From: Geothrix terrae
GTDB lineage: Bacteria; Acidobacteriota; Holophagae; Holophagales; Holophagaceae
Direction: 5' to 3'
Length of the DNA: 64,000 bases
Assembly (NCBI RefSeq): GCF_022808775.1
Contig: NZ_JAKZLA010000006.1
Span: 124,001-188,000, forward strand
Shown here: positions 1 to 7,791 of the stretch, one piece after another
How the letters are laid out: each line of letters starts with the position of its first letter
Numbering within the stretch: the first letter of the stretch is position 1
Made by a program: the position numbers and the translations under genes
Notes under the pieces: model-generated
Told to the model about the DNA's origin: nothing
Database searches by the model: none
What the model saw: only the letters and a program-made list of their open reading frames with translations

Positions 1-1
1 C

Positions 2-139
2 CTGGCCCTCCAGCGCTGGTTCCAGCTCGAGTCGCGGCCGGGTCCCGCAGAAACCCAGCGGCTCATGGCACCCTTCGCGCCTCACCGCAGCCTCGCCACC
101 TTCCACCTCTGGGCCAGCCTGAAGGGAGTGCCCGCATGA
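2..139 (+). CDS. alkA: AlkA-type DNA-3-methyladenine glycosylase, C-terminal fragment
   Basis: Only the last 45 codons of this gene lie in the window; the rest is off the left edge. The tail reads ...PFAPHRSLATFHLWASLKGVPA and resembles the end of HhH-GPD glycosylases of the AlkA group, where a W/F-R-P-x-R-S/A-x-A pattern precedes the final helix. AlkA excises alkylated bases in base excision repair. The TGA overlaps the ATG of ogt (ATGA, 136-139), so the two alkylation-repair genes are translationally coupled, which supports the call. The fragment is too short to exclude another HhH-GPD glycosylase, and the catalytic Asp lies outside the window. Confidence 0.6.
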   Translation: MALQRWFQLESRPGPAETQRLMAPFAPHRSLATFHLWASLKGVPA

Positions 140-693
140 CGGGAATCCATCGCCTCGAGACCTCTCTCGGTCCCGTCCAGGTCGCCTTCGATGCCGAGGG
201 GGCCGTCATCTACCTGGGCTTTGCGGACCATGAATTCCGCGGGGCCCTGCTGACCAAGATCGCCCGGTTGGGCCCGGTGGCGTTGCCGGATCCTGGCGTC
301 CTAGCCTGCCTCCGCGACCAGTTGGAGGCCTACGCCGCCGGTCGGAGAACCACCTTCGAGCTCCCCGTCCACCTTCACGGAAGCCCCTTCGAACAGCGCG
401 TCTGGGCTGAGCTCCAGCGCATCCCCTTCGGCGAGACCCGCAGCTACGGCCAGCTGGCGGAGGCCCTGGGCGGCGCGAGCCTCAGCCGGGCGGTGGGCCG
501 CGCCAACGGCGCCAACCCGGTGTCCATCCTCGTGCCCTGCCATCGCGTCATTGGTGCCGACGGCACCCTCACAGGCTATGCGGGCGGCCTCGGGATGAAG
601 GAGCGGCTGTTGCGGCTCGAAGGGGCGATCAGGGATGGACCGCCCGCAGGGGCCCGCGCTCCAGCGCCATCCGGGTTTCCCCCGTGGCCTTGA
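136..693 (+). CDS. ogt: Methylated-DNA-[protein]-cysteine S-methyltransferase (Ogt/MGMT)
   Basis: This 185-residue protein transfers the alkyl group from O6-alkylguanine in DNA to its own cysteine in a suicide reaction. The hallmark PCHRVIG motif is present with the acceptor Cys at residue 135. It is preceded by the helix-turn-helix region around FGETRSYGQLAEALG and the RAVGRANGANP arginine-finger segment. The start overlaps the stop of the upstream AlkA-type glycosylase by 4 nt. About 20 C-terminal residues (DGPPAGARAP...) extend beyond the usual family end, and their codons lie over the 3' end of speD on the other strand. Confidence 0.95.
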   Translation: MTGIHRLETSLGPVQVAFDAEGAVIYLGFADHEFRGALLTKIARLGPVALPDPGVLACLRDQLEAYAAGRRTTFELPVHLHGSPFEQRVWAELQRIPFGETRSYGQLAEALGGASLSRAVGRANGANPVSILVPCHRVIGADGTLTGYAGGLGMKERLLRLEGAIRDGPPAGARAPAPSGFPPWP

Positions 694-1000
694 AGGCGGC
701 ATGAAGGACCGCCAGGCCCCGGCCCATGTCCACGGGCCCGCAGCTGAAGAAGTCCACGGCGGCGAAGCGGTGCTCGGGCCAGGTGTGGATGGCCAGGTGG
801 CTCTCGGCAATGATCACCGCCCCGCTGACGCCATGGGGGCTGAAGTGGTGGAAGCTGTGGGTGACAATGGTGGCGCCGGAGGCCCGGGCGGCATCCAGCA
901 TGGCGGTGGTGATCCGCTCCAGGTCCGCGAGGACGGCGGCGTCGCAGCCCGTGTATTCCACGAGCAGGTGACGGCCGAGGGCGCTCCCGGGGGCGCTCAC
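629..1000 (-). CDS. speD: S-adenosylmethionine decarboxylase proenzyme (prokaryotic SpeD)
   Basis: SpeD makes decarboxylated AdoMet, the aminopropyl donor for spermidine synthesis. The 123-residue length and the motif AESHLAIHTWPE fit the short bacterial class. Self-cleavage before Ser67 would create the pyruvoyl cofactor, and Cys87 (FFSCGPVDMG) is the conserved proton-donor cysteine. The reading frame stays open upstream, but I chose the GTG at 998-1000 because it overlaps the TGA of the methyltransferase gene (GTGA) and begins right before the conserved GRHLLVEYTGC. The 3' end overlaps ogt by 65 bp tail to tail. No spermidine synthase gene is in the window. Confidence 0.93.
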   Translation of the reverse strand: MSAPGSALGRHLLVEYTGCDAAVLADLERITTAMLDAARASGATIVTHSFHHFSPHGVSGAVIIAESHLAIHTWPEHRFAAVDFFSCGPVDMGRGLAVLHAAFKATGETRMALERGPLRAVHP

Positions 1001-2169
1001 GGCCGTTTGGCCAGCAAGGCCACGCACTCCACGTGGCTGGTGAGGGGGAAGAGGTCCAGCACGGCCAGCTGCTCGAGGTTCCACGCGGGCGCCAGGCGCT
1101 TCAGGTCCCGGCAGAAGGCGGCGCCGTCGCAGCCCACCAGCACGAGCTTTCCGGCTCCGGCGGTGCAGAGGCGCTCCGTGAGGGCCGGCTCCAGCCCCGC
1201 CCTCGGCGGATCCAGCAGGATCACGTCCCCGGGGTGCCCCAGCCCCTCGGGCACCCAGGCGGCCACATCGCCCACCTGGCATTCCGACGGCAGGCCCAGG
1301 GCCGCCAGGTTGCGGCGGGCCCAGGCCACGGCCGCCTCGCCGGACTCGACCAGCACACGGTGGTCGAAGCGCTTGCCGAGCAGCGCGGAGAAAAGACCCA
1401 CGCCGCCGTAGAGGTCGTAGAGGGTGCGGCCCCTCACGTTCCAGCCTTCGAGCAGGCTGCGGAAGGCCTCGGCGGCCCAGGGCGGGCTCACCTGGAAGAA
1501 GGCGCCGGGTTCGTGCCGGAGCGTGATGCCGCCGAGGCGCTGCGCGAGGGGCTCCTCGCTGCGATGCCAGCCATCGGGCTCCAGGCGCCAGGTGCGGCCC
1601 CGCTCATCGGTGGCGAGCACTTCGCTCGCGGGCGTGCCGGTGGACAGCTCCCAGCGGCCCGGGCGGGAGGTGAGGATGTGCGCCTCCAGGGCTTCCTGCA
1701 GGCGCGGAATGGCCTGGGACAGGGGTTCCGCGGCGGCAGGACAGGCGGAGACAGGTACCAGCGCATGGCTGTGGCGACGGAAATAGCCCAGGGCCGAGCC
1801 ATCCCAGTGGAGCTGGATGCGGTGGCGGCGGGCCTCCTCCGGGGCGGGGCGCCAGTCCCAGACCACCTCGTCACCCAGCTGGCGGCGAAGGAGGTCGGCC
1901 ACCATCTGGCGCTTCAGCTCGGGCGCGTGGCGGCCGGCCTCCCACAGCTCGCAGCCACCGCAGGTTCCGGCCACGGGGCATTCGGCCGGGGAGCGGCGGG
2001 GGTCCCGGCTGATCCAGCGGGTGACGCGGCCTTCGCCATGGCGGGCCTTCCAGATGACGGTGGCCTCCACCTGCTCGCCGGGGAAGAGGGCGAGCGGCGC
2101 CTCCAGCAGCAGCAGGCGGCCATCGGCCTCGTGGGCCACACCCCGGCCGCCCCAGGCCAGGCGGTCCAC
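997..2169 (-). CDS. rlmD: 23S rRNA (uracil-5-)-methyltransferase, TrmA/RlmC/RlmD family
   Basis: This AdoMet-dependent enzyme of the RumA (RlmD) type makes 5-methyluridine in rRNA. It carries the iron-sulfur cysteine pattern C-x5-CGGC (CPVAGTCGGC), the AdoMet-binding YDLYGGVGLFSALLG, the LLDPPRAGLEP motif, and the nucleophile region GCDGAAFCRDL where family members have SCNPxTxxRDL. The start is uncertain: no ATG lies near the conserved VDRLAWGGRGVA, so I used GTG 2167-2169 with an AGGGA just upstream, giving 390 residues. The longer frame would run through the divergent gene. The exact target (U1939, U747 or tRNA U54) cannot be told from sequence alone. Confidence 0.85.
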   Translation of the reverse strand: MDRLAWGGRGVAHEADGRLLLLEAPLALFPGEQVEATVIWKARHGEGRVTRWISRDPRRSPAECPVAGTCGGCELWEAGRHAPELKRQMVADLLRRQLGDEVVWDWRPAPEEARRHRIQLHWDGSALGYFRRHSHALVPVSACPAAAEPLSQAIPRLQEALEAHILTSRPGRWELSTGTPASEVLATDERGRTWRLEPDGWHRSEEPLAQRLGGITLRHEPGAFFQVSPPWAAEAFRSLLEGWNVRGRTLYDLYGGVGLFSALLGKRFDHRVLVESGEAAVAWARRNLAALGLPSECQVGDVAAWVPEGLGHPGDVILLDPPRAGLEPALTERLCTAGAGKLVLVGCDGAAFCRDLKRLAPAWNLEQLAVLDLFPLTSHVECVALLAKRP

Positions 2170-2257
2170 GGGTCCCTGCCAGGTCGCGGTGGGGGCGGGG
2201 GAATTCCGATATGCTGACGGGACTTTCGTCTTCGCCTTCCTGGAGCCTGCATCCGCC

Positions 2258-3961
2258 TTGCGCTTCACTGTCGCCGTCCCCCCAGAGCACCGTAGCATCC
2301 TCCTGGACCGCGTGGCCGGGGAGTTGAGGAAGGCTCTGGCCTTCGTGGAGGGCGGGCGGGCCGACGTGGTGCTGGGGGTGCCCGGCGACGGCACCTTCGC
2401 CGATTGCGAGGTCTGGCCGGGCCTGGAGGCGGCCGAAGCCCTGGTGCGGGCGGCCTGGGCGCGGCTGCAGGATCGCCGGGACATGGAACGGCTCCATGAG
2501 GTGGGCCGGGCCCTGGCTTCGGAACAGAACCTGGACCGGCTGCTGGATCTGATCCTCACCAAGGCGAGGGAACTGCTGAACGCCGAAGCGGGGTCCATCT
2601 ACCTGCTCACCGGCGGGGAGGATCGCCCCGAGCTGCTCTTCGCCCACACGCAGAACGCCCGCGTGAGATTCCCCTTCCACCGGGAGGCCCTGCCCATCTC
2701 GCGGGAGAACCTGGCGGGCTTCGTCGCCCTCTGCAAGGAATGCCTGAACCTGCCGGATGTCTACGACCTTCCGGCCGGGGCCCCCTACCGGTTCAACGAC
2801 AGCTTCGACCGCCTGGCGGGGTACCGCACCACCTCGATGCTCGTGGTCCCCATGCTGGACACGGAAGGCGAGATCCTCGGGGTCCTGCAGCTCCTCAACC
2901 GCCTGGATGAGGACGGGCGCGCGATCGCCTTCTCCGCCTCGGACCAGCGGCTGGCCCAGAGCCTCGCCGGCCAGGCAGCGGTGGCCGTGAAGAACGCCCA
3001 GCTCCGGGAGGAGATCGAGCGGCTCTTCGAAGGCTTCGTGGCGGCCTCCGTGACGGCCATCGAGGCCCGGGACCCGGTCACCAGCGGCCACTCCGGGCGT
3101 GTCGCCGAGCTCACCGTCGGCCTCGCGGAGGCCGTGAACGCGACGCCCAACGGAACCTACGGAGGCCTCTCCTTCAGCGACCGCCAGCTGCGGGAGCTGC
3201 GCTATGCCAGCCTGCTGCACGATTTCGGCAAGGTGGGCGTTCGCGAGCAGGTGCTGGTGAAGGCCAAGAAGCTCGATCCAGGCCAGCTGGAGATCATCCT
3301 CCAGCGCCTGCGCCAGCGGGAACTGGAGCAGGCCCTCGAGGCCCTGGCCCAGGTCTGGAAGGGCGGGGGGGGGATCGACCAGTGGGAAAGCGCCATCCGG
3401 GGTCGACGGGAGGAATCGGAGCGGCTCATCCACCTGGTCCGCCAGAGCAACGAACCCACGGTGATGGCCCAGGAGCTGGCGGAGGGGCTGGGGCTCCTGG
3501 ATGACCTCACCTTCACCCATTGGAGCGGCGAGCGCCGGACCCTGGTGGAAGCCGGTGACCTGGCCAGCCTGCGCATCCGCAAGGGCAGCCTCTCCGAGAT
3601 GGAACGCCTCGAGATCGAAAGCCATGTGACCCATACCTTCCGATTCCTGGAGCAGATTCCCTGGACCCGGGACCTGGCCGGCATCCCCGACATCGCCTAC
3701 GCCCATCACGAGCGGCTGACAGGCCGGGGCTACCCCCGGAAGCTCACGGAGCCGGATATTCCCGTCCAGAGCCGGGCCATGGCCATCGCGGATGTCTACG
3801 ACGCCCTCACGGCCCAGGATCGGCCTTACAAGGGCGCGGTGCCCGTGGAACGGAGCCTGGCCATCCTGGAGGACGAGGCCCGGGCGGGGGCCCTGGACAG
3901 GGGGTTGCTGGACCTGTTCATCGAAGCCCGGATCTACGAGCGGACGGCCCGGCGATCCTGA
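2258..3961 (+). CDS. GAF and HD-GYP domain protein, probable cyclic-di-GMP phosphodiesterase
   Basis: This is an intracellular signalling protein of about 567 residues. A poorly conserved N-terminal region is followed by a GAF sensor domain (about 90-250, with AGSIYLL and GVLQLLNR) and an HD-GYP output domain. The HD pair (His321-Asp322 in LLHDFGKVG) and HHERLTGRGYP (from 483) are intact, so hydrolysis of c-di-GMP is plausible. About 95 extra, helix-rich and charged residues separate the two metal-binding halves. The start is uncertain: I used TTG 2258-2260, and an in-frame GTG at 2189 is the alternative. It is divergent from the rRNA methyltransferase, so 2170-2257 should hold promoters for both. 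The first 80 residues match nothing I recognise. Confidence 0.85.
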   Translation: MRFTVAVPPEHRSILLDRVAGELRKALAFVEGGRADVVLGVPGDGTFADCEVWPGLEAAEALVRAAWARLQDRRDMERLHEVGRALASEQNLDRLLDLILTKARELLNAEAGSIYLLTGGEDRPELLFAHTQNARVRFPFHREALPISRENLAGFVALCKECLNLPDVYDLPAGAPYRFNDSFDRLAGYRTTSMLVVPMLDTEGEILGVLQLLNRLDEDGRAIAFSASDQRLAQSLAGQAAVAVKNAQLREEIERLFEGFVAASVTAIEARDPVTSGHSGRVAELTVGLAEAVNATPNGTYGGLSFSDRQLRELRYASLLHDFGKVGVREQVLVKAKKLDPGQLEIILQRLRQRELEQALEALAQVWKGGGGIDQWESAIRGRREESERLIHLVRQSNEPTVMAQELAEGLGLLDDLTFTHWSGERRTLVEAGDLASLRIRKGSLSEMERLEIESHVTHTFRFLEQIPWTRDLAGIPDIAYAHHERLTGRGYPRKLTEPDIPVQSRAMAIADVYDALTAQDRPYKGAVPVERSLAILEDEARAGALDRGLLDLFIEARIYERTARRS

Positions 3962-4010
3962 GGCTGGAGGCCGGAGGGCGGAGCCGGTAACCTATAGGAT
4001 TGGAGTGCCC

Positions 4011-4481
4011 ATGTCGGAACGCGAACCCCGAACGATCGACCTGCAAGGAATCCTGGACCTGCTGCCCCACCGGTATCCGATCCTCCTAGTGGATCGCATC
4101 CTGGATTTCGAGCCCGGGCAGTGGATTCGGGGGCTCAAGAACATCAGCTTCAGCGAGCAGGTCTTCCAGGGCCACTTCCCCAGCCGCCCCGTGTTCCCCG
4201 GCGTCTACATCCTCGAGGCCATGGCGCAGACCGGCGGCTGCCTGCTCCTCCAGGACATTGAGGACCGGGCCCGCAAGGTGATCTACTTCATGGGCATCGA
4301 TGGGGCGAAGTTCCGGAAGCCGGTGCTCCCGGGCGACCAGCTGGTGATGGAAGTCAAGGTGGTCCAGCTGAAGGGCCGGATCTGCAAGATGCGTGGCGAG
4401 GCCTTCGTGGATGGACAGAAGGTCGCGGAAGCCGAATTCATGTCCATGCTGATGGACCTGGCCGAGGGAGAAGGACGATGA
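4011..4481 (+). CDS. fabZ: 3-hydroxyacyl-[acyl-carrier-protein] dehydratase FabZ
   Basis: FabZ dehydrates beta-hydroxyacyl-ACP in fatty acid elongation and controls how much hydroxyacyl-ACP is left for lipid A. The 156-residue hot-dog protein has the LLPHRYPILLVDR start, catalytic His55 in GHFPSRPVFPGV and Glu69 in ILEAMAQTGG. The ATG at 4011 begins the conserved region; the frame is open further upstream only because it overlaps the previous gene. Its TGA overlaps the ATG of lpxA by 4 nt. The fabZ-lpxA pairing is widespread in Gram-negatives and couples supply of the 3-hydroxyacyl-ACP substrate to its use. Confidence 0.97.
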   Translation: MSEREPRTIDLQGILDLLPHRYPILLVDRILDFEPGQWIRGLKNISFSEQVFQGHFPSRPVFPGVYILEAMAQTGGCLLLQDIEDRARKVIYFMGIDGAKFRKPVLPGDQLVMEVKVVQLKGRICKMRGEAFVDGQKVAEAEFMSMLMDLAEGEGR

Positions 4482-5263
4482 GCACGCAGATCCATCCGAG
4501 CAGCGTGGTGAGCCCGGAGGCCCGGCTGGGCGAGGGCGTGGTCGTGGGGCCCTTCTGCGTCATCGAGGGCAATGCGGTCATCGGGGCCCGCACGCTTCTG
4601 CGCAGCCACGTGGTCATCGGCCCCCACACCGAGATCGGCGAGGACAACGACATCTATCCCCACGCCACCCTGGGCATGGGGCCCCAGGACCTCAAGTTCA
4701 AGGGCGCGCCCACCCGCCTGAAGGTGGGGAACCGCAACGTGATCCGGGAGGGCTGCACCCTCCACCGCGGCACCGAGGGCGGCGGTGGCCTGACCACCCT
4801 GGGCGACGACAACTTCCTGATGACGGGCTCCCATGTGGCCCACGACTGCCATGTCGGGAACAAGAACATCTTCGCCAACTGCGCCACGCTGGCCGGTCAC
4901 GTGGAAGTGGGCGACGGCTGCAACATCGGCGCCTTCTCCGCCGTCCACCAGTTCTGCCGCGTGGGCCACCATGCCTTCATGGGCGGGTTCACCGTGGCCA
5001 CCCAGGACGTGCTGCCCTTCATGAAGACCGCCGGCGCCCGTGACACCAAGAGCTACGGCGTGAACACCATCGGCCTCCAGCGCAAGGGTTTCCCCGTGGA
5101 GGTCATCGAGGCCCTGAAGAAGGCCCACCGCCTGCTCTTCCATGCCGGGCTGCTCCGCGAGGAGGCCATGGCCCAGACCGAGAAGGAAGTGGGGCATGTG
5201 GCCGAGGTGGCCTACCTGCTGCAGTTCATCCGGGAAGCCAAGCGGGGCGTGCATCGTGGCTGA
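4478..5263 (+). CDS. lpxA: UDP-N-acetylglucosamine O-acyltransferase LpxA
   Basis: LpxA catalyses the first step of lipid A synthesis, moving a 3-hydroxyacyl chain from ACP to UDP-GlcNAc in the cytoplasm. The 261-residue protein opens with left-handed beta-helix hexapeptide repeats (IHPSSVVSPEARLGEGVVVG...). It has the segment HVAHDCHVG with His122 at the catalytic-base position, and the usual C-terminal helical domain. It overlaps fabZ by 4 nt and the start of era by 8 nt. Its presence indicates an outer membrane with lipid A. No lpxB, lpxC or lpxD is in the window. Confidence 0.97.
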   Translation: MSTQIHPSSVVSPEARLGEGVVVGPFCVIEGNAVIGARTLLRSHVVIGPHTEIGEDNDIYPHATLGMGPQDLKFKGAPTRLKVGNRNVIREGCTLHRGTEGGGGLTTLGDDNFLMTGSHVAHDCHVGNKNIFANCATLAGHVEVGDGCNIGAFSAVHQFCRVGHHAFMGGFTVATQDVLPFMKTAGARDTKSYGVNTIGLQRKGFPVEVIEALKKAHRLLFHAGLLREEAMAQTEKEVGHVAEVAYLLQFIREAKRGVHRG

Positions 5264-6188
5264 CCAGCCCGGCACGGACCCGCAGCGGCGTCACGCGACC
5301 ATCGCCATCATCGGTCTGCCCAACGCTGGCAAGTCCACCCTGCTGAACGCCCTGCTGGGCCAGAAGCTCGCCGCCACCAGCCAAGTTCCGCAGACCACCC
5401 GCACCCGGGTGTTGGGCGTGGTGAACCGTGGCGACGTGCAGCTGGCCTTCCTGGACACGCCGGGCATCCACCTGCCCAAGCACGCGCTCAACGAGCGCAT
5501 GATGGCCCACGTGGAGCAGGCGCTGGAAGCGGCCGACCTGCTGCTCTGGGTGGTGGATGCGGACGACTATCTGGGCACCGGCGAGCATGCCCTGGCCAAG
5601 CGCCTGCGCAAGATGGGGCGGCCAACCTACCTGCTGCTGAACAAGATCGACCTGCTCTCCAAGGGCCGGCTCCTGGAGAAGGTGGCCACCTACAAGGACC
5701 TGCTCCCCTTCAAGGAGATCGTGCCCATCGGCGCCAAGATGGGCCTGAACCTGGATCCCCTGTGGACCCTGCTGGAGCGCGACGCCGCCCAGCCCGGCTG
5801 GCTGCACGACGAGGAGACCTTCACGGATCAGACCGAGCGCTCCTTGGCCGCGGAGTTCATCCGCGAGAAGGTGCTCCGCAAGACCCGTGAAGAGGTCCCC
5901 CACGGCGTGGCGGTGCTCATCGAGCAGTGGATCGAGCCCGGCCACGCGGACTATCCGGAGGACCTGGGCCCCGAGGGCGTCTTCATCGCGGCGCGCATCC
6001 TGGTGGACCGCGACGGCCACCGGAAGATACTGCTGGGCAGCCAGGGGGACATGATCAAGGACATCCGCCAGAGCGCCCAGCGTGAGCTGAAGAAGCTCCT
6101 CCAGCGCCCGGTGCGCCTGGAGCTGTTCGTGAAGGTGGACGAGGGTTGGCGGGACCGGCCCGATCGTCTGGACCGACTCGAGATCTGA
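5256..6188 (+). CDS. era: GTPase Era
   Basis: Era is an essential GTPase that binds the 3' end of 16S rRNA and helps 30S maturation. The 310-residue protein has G1 GLPNAGKST, the PQTTR switch I region, G3 DTPG, G4 NKID and a C-terminal KH domain (KTREEVPHGVAVLIEQW onward). I chose the GTG at 5256-5258, which begins MADQPGTDPQRRHATIAIIG; the longer open frame lies inside lpxA. The start overlaps the lpxA stop by 8 nt, the same arrangement as tlyA after mltG in this window. Confidence 0.97.
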   Translation: MADQPGTDPQRRHATIAIIGLPNAGKSTLLNALLGQKLAATSQVPQTTRTRVLGVVNRGDVQLAFLDTPGIHLPKHALNERMMAHVEQALEAADLLLWVVDADDYLGTGEHALAKRLRKMGRPTYLLLNKIDLLSKGRLLEKVATYKDLLPFKEIVPIGAKMGLNLDPLWTLLERDAAQPGWLHDEETFTDQTERSLAAEFIREKVLRKTREEVPHGVAVLIEQWIEPGHADYPEDLGPEGVFIAARILVDRDGHRKILLGSQGDMIKDIRQSAQRELKKLLQRPVRLELFVKVDEGWRDRPDRLDRLEI

Positions 6189-6204
6189 TCTCCGGCGCGG
6201 CCGG

Positions 6205-6873
6205 CTAGATCGACAGGTCCGTGGCCCGGTGCTCCGTGTCCAGCGGCGCCAGGCCCGCCGTGCCCGTGACCGAGGTGTACTGCCCCCGGTCCGGATCGAA
6301 CGCGAATACCTCGCCGGTCTCGATCTTGTAGACCCAGGCATGCAGGTGCAGCATGCCACTGGCCACGGCCTTGGCCACGGCCGGGTGGCTGCGGAGGTTC
6401 TCCACCTGCACGAGCACATTCTCCTCGACGGTGGCGTGCAGCAGCTCATGGCCCTGGAGGTGGCCATAGCTCTCCCACATGATCCGCTCGGTCTTGCGGG
6501 CATGGGCCAGCCAGGACTTGGTGGCGGGAAGCTGCCCCAGCTGCTCGGGCTCGAGCAGGGCCTTCATGGCGCCGCAGTTGGAGTGGCCGCAGACGATGAT
6601 GTCCTTGACCTGGAGGACGGTGACCGCGAACTCGATGCCTGCGGCCGTGCTGCCCAGGCTCTCATAGGGGGGCACCAGGTTCCCGACGTTGCGCAGGATG
6701 AACAGCTCGCCGGGCTGGGTCTGGGTGATCAGGTTCGGGCTGATGCGCGAATCCGAGCAGGTGATGAACAGGGTCTCCGGCGCCTGGTCCCTGCCCAGGC
6801 GCTCGAAGAGGTCCCTGTGCGACTTGAAGATCTGGGTCTGGAACTGGTGGATGCCGTGGACGAGCTTCTGCAT
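6205..6873 (-). CDS. Beta-class carbonic anhydrase
   Basis: This 222-residue cytoplasmic zinc enzyme interconverts CO2 and bicarbonate. The beta-class signature CSDSR supplies Cys39, Asp41 and Arg43, and CGHSNCG supplies His97 and Cys100, so all zinc ligands and the Asp-Arg dyad are present. The start ATG at 6873 gives the usual N-terminal helix (MQKLVHGIHQFQTQIF). It lies 23 nt downstream of the ABC ATPase gene on the same strand and may be co-transcribed. It converges on era, whose stop is 16 bp away. Confidence 0.95.
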   Translation of the reverse strand: MQKLVHGIHQFQTQIFKSHRDLFERLGRDQAPETLFITCSDSRISPNLITQTQPGELFILRNVGNLVPPYESLGSTAAGIEFAVTVLQVKDIIVCGHSNCGAMKALLEPEQLGQLPATKSWLAHARKTERIMWESYGHLQGHELLHATVEENVLVQVENLRSHPAVAKAVASGMLHLHAWVYKIETGEVFAFDPDRGQYTSVTGTAGLAPLDTEHRATDLSI

Positions 6874-6896
6874 GCCTCCAGTCTACCGGAGGTAGG

Positions 6897-7628
6897 CTAG
6901 AGATTCAGGTGAGCCAGGTGCTCTTCGGAGCTGATGGGCGTGTTCGGCTCGTCATGGATGATCTTGCCGTCGCGCAGCTTGATGATGCGGTGGGCGTGGC
7001 GGGCGATGTCCTCCTCGTGGGTGACGAGGATGATGGTGTTGCCCTTCTGATAGAGGTCCTCGAAGAGGGCCATGATCTCCACGCTGGTCTTGGAATCCAG
7101 GGCGCCGGTGGGCTCGTCCGCCAGCAGGATGGACGGATCGTTCACCAGGGCCCGGGCGATGGCCACGCGCTGGCGCTGGCCGCCGGAGAGCTGGTTGGGC
7201 ATGTGGTCGCTGCGGGTGCCCAGGCCGACGTTCTCCAGGGCCTTGATGGCCATCTGGTGCCGCTCGGCGGGTGTCTTCCCCGCGTAGATCAGGGGGAGCT
7301 CGACGTTCTGGAGGGAGGTGGTGCGGGCGAGCAGGTTGAAGGTCTGGAAGACGAAGCCGATCTCCTCGTTGCGGATCTGGGCCAGGTCGTCATCCGTCAT
7401 GGCCGAGGCCAGCTTGCCGTTCAGTTCGTAGGTGCCGCTGGTGGGGGTGTCCAGGCAGCCGATGACGTTCATCATGGTGGACTTGCCGGATCCGGAGGGG
7501 CCCATGATGGCCACGTATTCGCCTCGGCGGATCTCCATGGACACGCCATCCAGGGCCCGCACTTCCATGTCGCCCATCTGATAGACCTTGGTGATGTCGG
7601 TGAGCCGGATCAGGGGCGCGTCGGTCAT
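6897..7628 (-). CDS. ABC transporter ATP-binding protein (MacB/LolD-like)
   Basis: This 243-residue ATPase subunit has Walker [11 protein letters not shown]-loop FQTFNLL, signature [10 protein letters not shown], Walker [13 protein letters not shown] and H-loop THE. The family powers permeases that extrude macrolides, peptides or lipoproteins. I chose ATG 7626-7628 ([17 protein letters not shown]) because GAGG sits 6 nt upstream; an ATG 12 codons earlier has no such support. No permease or membrane-fusion gene is adjacent, so the substrate is unknown and the partner must be encoded elsewhere. Confidence 0.92.
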   Translation of the reverse strand: MTDAPLIRLTDITKVYQMGDMEVRALDGVSMEIRRGEYVAIMGPSGSGKSTMMNVIGCLDTPTSGTYELNGKLASAMTDDDLAQIRNEEIGFVFQTFNLLARTTSLQNVELPLIYAGKTPAERHQMAIKALENVGLGTRSDHMPNQLSGGQRQRVAIARALVNDPSILLADEPTGALDSKTSVEIMALFEDLYQKGNTIILVTHEEDIARHAHRIIKLRDGKIIHDEPNTPISSEEHLAHLNL

Positions 7629-7791
7629 GGGATCCTCGAGGGGCCTCCGAAGGCCCTGGTCCATCTTCGCAGAAGCCCCGGGTCAGGTTTAGGGCACCTG
7701 GCAAAACCCCAGGAGGCCTCGCCGGGGGCCCTTCCTGGATTCCCGCTACAATCCTTGATCCGCCTACATCCTGCCGTTAGGTTCCGCCACG

